Shown: in pieces, positions 59,578-64,000 of the stretch
Layout of the letters: the number at the start of each line of letters is the position of its first letter
Numbering within the stretch: the stretch's first letter is position 1
The notes under the pieces: generated by a model
What the model was told of the DNA's origin: nothing
What the model saw: only the letters and a program-made list of their open reading frames with translations
Databases searched by the model: none
Position numbers and translations under genes: made by a program
Assembly (NCBI GenBank): GCA_944377365.1
Contig: CALWEQ010000001.1
Coordinates: 1-64,000, forward strand
Source: an uncultured Clostridia bacterium
GTDB lineage: Bacteria; Bacillota; Clostridia; Christensenellales; UBA1242
Reading direction: 5' to 3'
Length of the DNA stretch: 64,000 bases

Positions 59578-59606
59578 ATTTTACTAAACAAAAAGTAGTT
59601 TGTCAA
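59578..59606 (-). promoter_or_regulatory. Promoter of dnaA
   Basis: On the minus strand, TTGACA (59601-59606), a 17-nt spacer and TAAAAT (59578-59583), 16 nt before the dnaA start. Confidence 0.82.
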
Positions 59607-59617
59607 GTAAAGAAAGC

Positions 59618-59646
59618 TTGTTTGAAAACTAATTTAGTGATATACT
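59618..59646 (+). promoter_or_regulatory. Promoter giving a leaderless recF mRNA
   Basis: TTGTTT (59618-59623), a 17-nt spacer and TATACT (59641-59646) are followed by 6 nt and the ATG at 59653. No Shine-Dalgarno sequence is present. Confidence 0.68.
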
Positions 59647-59652
59647 ATACAC

Positions 59653-60714
59653 ATGAAAATAAAAAGATTGACACTCAACAACTTTCGAAATTATAAAAAA
59701 CAAACCTTAAATTTTGATGATAATATTATTTCTTTGTGTGGAAAAAATGCACAAGGAAAAACAAACTTAATAGAGGCTATTTTTTTTGCGTGCATAGGAA
59801 AAAGTTTTAGAACAAACAAAGAAAAACAGTTGATAAAATGGGGAGAAGATTTTGCAAAAATAACGTTATTAGCAAGCAACGAAGTAAGGACAAAAAAGAT
59901 TGAGGTTATAATTTGGAAAAGCCAAAAGAAAACCGTAAAACTAGATGGCCTTCCTATAAAAAGAATAGGAGACGTTTTAGGAGAAGTTCCAATTGTTTTC
60001 TTTTCACCTGATGAATTAAAACTTGTAAAAGAGAGTCCTGAAGAAAGAAGAAAGTTTATGAATATTCACATTTCACAAACAAACAAAAAGTATTTTTATC
60101 TTTTATCTAGATATGAAAAGATCTTAGACAATAGAAACAAACTTTTGAAAACTACAAAAGACTTTAATGTTTTAAAAGAAAATATCCAAATTTGGGACAA
60201 AGCACTAGCAAACGCAGGAATTAAAATTATTAAAGAAAGGGAAAAGTTTGTAAACGAAATACAGCCTTTTGCAAGCAAAGCACATGAGTATATTTCTGGA
60301 GGTGAAAGATTAAGACTCGTGTACAAAAAGTTTGAAGTAGCTGACGAAAATGAGTTTATGAAAAAATTGTCAAAAGCACTTGAAAAAGATTTTAAGATGG
60401 GATACACAACCTTTGGTCCTCATAGAGATGATATAGACATATTTGTAAACGATCAAGAGGTAAAAAGTTTCGGTTCACAAGGACAGCAACGCACAGTTTC
60501 ATTATCATTAAAACTTGCAGAATTAGAAATTATGAAAAATGTTACTGGGGAATATCCTATCCTTATCCTAGATGATGTTTTTTCTGAACTAGATGAAAAT
60601 CGCAGAAAAAAATTAATAAAATTTACATCTCGATGTCAGACCTTTTTAACGACTACCGACGAAAGTCTTTGCGAAGGAAAAATTGTTAGAGTAGAAGATG
60701 GCAAAGCCAACTAA
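59653..60714 (+). CDS. recF: DNA replication and repair protein RecF
   Basis: The 353-residue ABC/SMC-like ATPase loads recombinase at gaps. It shows 'RLTLNNFRNYKKQTLNF', Walker A 'GKNAQGKTNLIEAIFF', the signature 'SFGSQGQQRTVSLSLKLAEL' and Walker B 'ILILDDVFSELDENRR'. The length is typical (about 360-370). It is divergent from dnaA and followed by aspS, not gyrB, which is an unusual neighbourhood. The start lacks a Shine-Dalgarno sequence and appears leaderless. Confidence 0.97.
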   Translation: MKIKRLTLNNFRNYKKQTLNFDDNIISLCGKNAQGKTNLIEAIFFACIGKSFRTNKEKQLIKWGEDFAKITLLASNEVRTKKIEVIIWKSQKKTVKLDGLPIKRIGDVLGEVPIVFFSPDELKLVKESPEERRKFMNIHISQTNKKYFYLLSRYEKILDNRNKLLKTTKDFNVLKENIQIWDKALANAGIKIIKEREKFVNEIQPFASKAHEYISGGERLRLVYKKFEVADENEFMKKLSKALEKDFKMGYTTFGPHRDDIDIFVNDQEVKSFGSQGQQRTVSLSLKLAELEIMKNVTGEYPILILDDVFSELDENRRKKLIKFTSRCQTFLTTTDESLCEGKIVRVEDGKAN

Positions 60715-60718
60715 ATTG

Positions 60719-60748
60719 TTGACAAATTCAATTGATAAATATTAAAAT
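60719..60748 (+). promoter_or_regulatory. Promoter of aspS
   Basis: TTGACA (60719-60724), an 18-nt spacer and TAAAAT (60743-60748), immediately after the recF stop. Confidence 0.72.
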
Positions 60749-60766
60749 AACACTATAGGAGAAATG

Positions 60767-62506
60767 ATGAAAGCAAATATTTACAGAACCAACAATTGTG
60801 GAGAACTTAGAATAAATGATGTCGGAAAAAGAGTAATAGTTTCTGGATGGATTAACACTATAAGAAAACTTGGAGGAATTGCTTTTTTGACACTAAGAGA
60901 CAACTTTGGGGTTACACAAATCATTTTAAGAGACGAAAAAATGCTTGAGGGTTTAAACAAGGAAAGCGTTGTTAAAATTGAAGGCAAAGTTGTAGAAAGA
61001 GAAAGTAAAAATTTAAAAATGCCAACAGGAGAAATAGAAGTAGAGGCAGAAAGCATTTCATTGTTAGGAAAATGTCAAAATGCATTACCTTTTGAAATAA
61101 GCGAAGCGCCTGAAACAAAAGAAGAACTACGTCTAAAGTACAGATTTTTGGATTTGAGAAACCCACAGCTTCACGAAAGAATTTTAAAAAGGGCAAAAAT
61201 TTTACAGTTTGTCAGAAATAGACTTACAGAGCTAGGTTTTGTTGAATTTCAAACACCAATACTAGCAAACACTTCACCAGAAGGAGCAAGAGATTTTATT
61301 GTTCCAACCGTTTATGCTCCGGGAGAATTTTATGCTTTGCCACAATCACCACAACAATTTAAACAGCTTTTAATGGTAAGTGGTTTTGACAAATATTTTC
61401 AAATAGCGCCATGTTTTAGAAATGAAGCAGCTAGAGCTGACAGAACGCCTGGAGAGTTTTACCAAATTGACATGGAAATGTCTTTTGCTACACAAGATGA
61501 CGTTTTTGAAGTGTGTGAGACACTTTCAACAGAAATATTTAAAAACTTTTCAGACTATCAAGTTTGCAACGCACCTTTTAAACGCATAAAGTGGGTTGAA
61601 GCTATGGAGAAATATTGTACTGACAAGCCAGACCTTAGAAACCCATTGGTTATTGAAGATGCAACAAAATTTTTTGAATCAACTGATGTAAGTTTTTTAA
61701 AGGGAAAAACTGTCAAGCTCATAAAAGCTAAAGCAGGAGACAAATCTCGTAAGTTTTTTGACAATCTTTCAACGTTTATAGTCAGTTTAGAGGGCAAGGG
61801 TCTTGCATGGGCAAAAATGGTTGAAAATGAGCTTTCTGGAACTTTTGTTAAGGCTTTTAAAGATGAAGAAAAAAACGAATTTGTAAAGCAATATGAAATT
61901 AAAAACGGAGATGCAGTTTTTATAATTGCAGATCAAAAAGACAAGGCAACAAAATTTGCTGGGGCTTTAAGAAACAAATTAGGAGAAGAATTAGACATCG
62001 TTGATAAAAACAAAATTGAAATGTGTTGGATAGTTGATTTTCCTTTTTATGAAAAAAATGAAGAAACAGGAAAGCCAGACTTTGCCCACAATCCATTTTC
62101 AATGCCACAAGGTGAGCTAAAAGCGTTAAATGAAAAAGATCCTTTCGATATAGAAGCTTATCAATATGACCTTGTTTGCAACGGTTATGAGATGCTTTCA
62201 GGAGCGATAAGAAATCATGATCCAGAAATAATGGTCAAGGCTTTTGAAATAGCGGGATATTCAAAGGAAGTTGTAGAACAGAAATTTCCAGCACTTTACA
62301 ATGCGTTTCATTACGGAGCACCACCTCACGCAGGATGTGCATTTGGTTTTGACAGAATGCTTATGCCAATAATGCATCAAGATTCAATACGAGAGGTGAT
62401 TGCGTTCCCACTTAACAAAAATGGAAGGGATTTACTTATGGGGTCACCATCAGTTCCAACAGAAGAGCAACTGAAAAGCTGTGGAATATCAATAGACAAG
62501 AAGTAA
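60767..62506 (+). CDS. aspS: Aspartyl-tRNA synthetase
   Basis: This 579-residue class IIb synthetase has an N-terminal OB anticodon-binding domain ('IVSGWINTIRKLGGIAFLTL'), motif 2 in 'CFRNEAARADRTPGEF', a bacterial insertion (GAD) domain of about 120 residues, and motif 3 'GCAFGFDRMLM'. Two ATG codons are adjacent (60764 and 60767); the second is better spaced from AGGAG. No T-box or other leader element is present. It ends at a strong terminator. Confidence 0.97.
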   Translation: MKANIYRTNNCGELRINDVGKRVIVSGWINTIRKLGGIAFLTLRDNFGVTQIILRDEKMLEGLNKESVVKIEGKVVERESKNLKMPTGEIEVEAESISLLGKCQNALPFEISEAPETKEELRLKYRFLDLRNPQLHERILKRAKILQFVRNRLTELGFVEFQTPILANTSPEGARDFIVPTVYAPGEFYALPQSPQQFKQLLMVSGFDKYFQIAPCFRNEAARADRTPGEFYQIDMEMSFATQDDVFEVCETLSTEIFKNFSDYQVCNAPFKRIKWVEAMEKYCTDKPDLRNPLVIEDATKFFESTDVSFLKGKTVKLIKAKAGDKSRKFFDNLSTFIVSLEGKGLAWAKMVENELSGTFVKAFKDEEKNEFVKQYEIKNGDAVFIIADQKDKATKFAGALRNKLGEELDIVDKNKIEMCWIVDFPFYEKNEETGKPDFAHNPFSMPQGELKALNEKDPFDIEAYQYDLVCNGYEMLSGAIRNHDPEIMVKAFEIAGYSKEVVEQKFPALYNAFHYGAPPHAGCAFGFDRMLMPIMHQDSIREVIAFPLNKNGRDLLMGSPSVPTEEQLKSCGISIDKK

Positions 62507-62524
62507 AACAAAGTATGACTTTGT

Positions 62525-62571
62525 AAAAAAAAGGAGATATGTTTTTAAACATTCTCCTATTTTTATTTTTA
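62525..62571. terminator. Bidirectional terminator between aspS and the duplicated-domain gene
   Basis: AGGAGA (62532-62537) and TCTCCT (62553-62558) form the base, with ATGTTT/AAACAT inside. T-rich tracts follow on both strands, serving two convergent genes. Confidence 0.85.
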
Positions 62572-62584
62572 AAACAAAGAATTT

Positions 62585-63493
62585 CTATTTTTTGCAAAAG
62601 CCGTTTTGCAAATCAAAATCTTGTAGTTTTATTTCACCTTTCTCCCAAACTAACGATTTGTTTAAATTTTCTAGTTTTTCGTCCGCTAAATAACGATAAT
62701 CTTCACCAGCAAATTTTAAGAAATTTTCCCGAACATCTTGATAACGTAGAAAATCTGAAGGGAATGTTTCAAAGAAATTCTTCCTGCTTCCCCAAAACAA
62801 GGTGTCAGGAGAATTATCGTTAAGTGAAACTAATATAGCATTTAACCAATTTGCAACAAGATTTTTTTCACTGTCCGAAAGATCGTTAAAATTTTCATGT
62901 TCGGTTTTTTTGTCAAACACAAAAGTTTTCCAAACAATGTCTTTAATTTTTAAGATAAAAGAATTTTTGTTGACCCTGCAAGAATAATCCATGTAAGAAG
63001 TGTCTTTATCTTTTGGAACTCCAACAATATCGCTATTATTTTCCTCTAAAAGGTTTTTAGGGTGTAAAAATGTTGAAGACTTTGTTTCGTGTTGTTTAAG
63101 ATATGAGCTTAAAATTTTCATTTTATTGTCAAAAATGTCTTTAGTTGATGATGAAGAGTTTTTTAGAAAAAGTTCGCGTGTTTCTTTATATCTTAAAAAC
63201 CCAGTAGGCACAGCCTTTAAAATTTTGTCTTGTTGTTTTCTTTTATAATTTAAAAATCTTCCGTTTGCTTTCAAAACTGCGTTTAAAACAAGGTTTACTC
63301 TGTTTTGTTGATCTTCGGTCATAACTGAAAAATCACAATCGTTAGGATTATCAAAAACAAAAGTTTCTTTTGGGTGTTTGGTTTTAATTTTTAATTTTCC
63401 AAAACGCAGAAAAACTTTCGCTTTAAATTTTTCGTTTAACATATTTTCAAAGTTTGCTGACGAGTCGTGTTTTGCTTTATATGTAAATTTCAT
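62585..63493 (-). CDS. Unknown protein with two copies of an internal domain
   Basis: The 302-residue soluble protein contains an internal duplication. Residues about 32-111 and 178-261 align: 'ETFVFDNPND' with 'KTFVFDKKTE', 'NRVNLVLNAVLKANG' with 'NLVANWLNAILVSLN', and 'GFLRYKETRELFLK' with 'DFLRYQDVRENFLK'. Each copy is followed by a Lys-rich helical segment. No membrane segment or known motif is seen. GGAG precedes the ATG, and a consensus promoter lies upstream. It is a single gene between aspS and tRNA-Asn. The function is not recognised. Confidence 0.72.
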   Translation of the reverse strand: MKFTYKAKHDSSANFENMLNEKFKAKVFLRFGKLKIKTKHPKETFVFDNPNDCDFSVMTEDQQNRVNLVLNAVLKANGRFLNYKRKQQDKILKAVPTGFLRYKETRELFLKNSSSSTKDIFDNKMKILSSYLKQHETKSSTFLHPKNLLEENNSDIVGVPKDKDTSYMDYSCRVNKNSFILKIKDIVWKTFVFDKKTEHENFNDLSDSEKNLVANWLNAILVSLNDNSPDTLFWGSRKNFFETFPSDFLRYQDVRENFLKFAGEDYRYLADEKLENLNKSLVWEKGEIKLQDFDLQNGFCKK

Positions 63494-63510
63494 ATTTTTT
63501 CTCCAGCGAT

Positions 63511-63539
63511 ATTATAGCACACTTAAATATACCCGTCAA
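63511..63539 (-). promoter_or_regulatory. Promoter of the duplicated-domain gene
   Basis: On the minus strand, TTGACG (63534-63539), a 17-nt spacer and TATAAT (63511-63516), 17 nt before the ATG. Confidence 0.8.
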
Positions 63540-63683
63540 GACCAAATTCAAATAAAAATTTACAAGAGCTAGAAGCAGGCGTTTTCCTAGTTTTCAAAAG
63601 CAGATGCTTGAATTTAACGTGACGACATAAATTGAAAAAAGCAAAATGTTAAATAAAACAGTCAAAAATTTTTTTAAAAAAAC

Positions 63684-63712
63684 AAAAAAGCAACCAATTT
63701 GTTTGGTTGCCT
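63684..63712 (-). terminator. Terminator of tRNA-Asn
   Basis: GCAACCAA (63690-63697) and TTGGTTGC (63703-63710) pair around a 5-nt loop, with a T tract on the minus strand, just after the tRNA CCA end. Confidence 0.85.
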
Positions 63713-63714
63713 TT

Positions 63715-63789
63715 TGGCGCCTCCTGTAGGATTCGAACCTACGACCTGTCGGTTAACAGCCGAATGCTCTACCGCTGAGCTAAAGAGGC
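63715..63789 (-). tRNA. tRNA-Asn (anticodon GTT), CCA encoded
   Basis: On the minus strand the sequence folds as a full cloverleaf: acceptor GCCTCTT/AGGAGGC (one G-T pair), D arm AGCTCAGCGGTAGAGC, anticodon arm CGGCTGTTAACCG with GTT, T arm with GTTCGAATC, discriminator G and encoded CCA (63715-63717). It is transcribed alone from a promoter at 63887-63915, with a structured leader of about 90 nt. Confidence 0.97.
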
Positions 63790-63791
63790 AG

Positions 63792-63860
63792 AAAGCAATG
63801 TTTTTGCGAATTGCAACGAATTGGCAATTCGCAATCGTTTGTGCTTTGCAAACAATTAGG
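63792..63860 (-). other. Structured 5' leader of pre-tRNA-Asn
   Basis: AAAGCA (63792-63797) pairs with TGCTTT (63842-63847) around an 11-bp hairpin TTGCGAATTGC/GCAATTCGCAA (63804-63814, 63824-63834). GTTTG/CAAAC overlaps the right side as an alternative hairpin. The element is between the predicted tRNA promoter and the mature tRNA 5' end and so would be removed by RNase P. Confidence 0.6.
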
Positions 63861-63886
63861 GAGGGAAGAAACTGTTTGCGAGTATG

Positions 63887-63915
63887 AGTATAACACCTTT
63901 TAAAAAGGTTGTCAA
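63887..63915 (-). promoter_or_regulatory. Promoter of tRNA-Asn
   Basis: On the minus strand, TTGACA (63910-63915), a 17-nt spacer and TATACT (63887-63892). Confidence 0.75.
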
Positions 63916-64000
63916 TTAATTTGTGTAAATTTTTTTAATTCAAGGCAAAAATTATTTTCATGGATGCACTTTTTGTAGCAATTGTGGCGACATTTTCGGT

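Noticed and set aside
59562-59652. dnaA-recF gap as the full replication origin
   Set aside because: It is 91 bp, is fully occupied by two opposing promoters, and has no DnaA-box cluster. The dnaA-dnaN gap is a better candidate.
63960-64000. Start of a possible hydrophobic protein at the right edge
   Set aside because: There is no ribosome binding site or promoter at a convincing distance, and only 13 codons are visible.

Overview
The window is low-GC DNA from an anaerobic Firmicute, most likely an uncultured member of the Clostridia. The signs are a T-box-controlled glycyl-tRNA synthetase, AGGAGG-type ribosome binding sites, several TTG and GTG starts, rubrerythrin, a YidD/SpoIIIJ/Jag block and a ParAB-parS system. 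I see no transposase, prophage or CRISPR array. All promoter, structure and family calls were made by eye, without database searches.

Positions 1-12,116 look like one end of a genomic island. It ends at the 3' half of a tRNA-Arg(ACG) gene (anticodon loop to CCA), the usual scar of an integrase that uses a tRNA. The island carries an eight-gene overlapping operon (9337 down to 2473): MazG-like, deoxyribosyltransferase-like, radical SAM/SPASM, GT-B glycosyltransferase, sugar aminotransferase, two FemAB/GNAT-type acyltransferases and a second DegT-type protein. Around it lie an aminotransferase, a LysR regulator, a PHP phosphoesterase, a GNAT protein, an APH(3')-type aminoglycoside phosphotransferase and the start of an ABC ATPase. 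This resembles an undescribed pathway for an aminated, acylated glycoside with a possible self-resistance gene. It is the best candidate here for a new system.

Positions 12.2-28 kb encode surface and envelope proteins: a collagen-like/beta-helix protein with an amidase, an HtrA-like lipoprotein protease, a nucleoside hydrolase, cardiolipin synthase and a 3434-residue beta-rich surface protein. Positions 28.4-31.6 kb hold an ABC-F ATPase and glyS behind a T-box with a very short stem I. Positions 31.7-43.9 kb are a division/cell-wall block on the minus strand: CvpA-like giant, RsmH, two large lipoproteins, an FtsL-like protein, a PASTA-bearing class B PBP and two paralogous membrane metallopeptidases. 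Positions 44-46.9 kb hold small unknown proteins and rubrerythrin.

Positions 47-62.5 kb are the replication-origin neighbourhood: parS sites, parB, parA, rsmG, mnmG, mnmE, jag, yidC, yidD, rnpA, rpmH, dnaN and dnaA on the minus strand, then recF and aspS on the plus strand. The dnaA-dnaN pair is inverted relative to the usual Firmicutes order, and the strand switch lies between dnaA and recF. The right end has an internally duplicated unknown protein and tRNA-Asn.

A recurrent feature is leaderless genes. Five genes (the island aminotransferase, a metallopeptidase, a lipoprotein, mnmE and recF) lack a Shine-Dalgarno sequence and have a -10 box ending 6-7 nt before the ATG.
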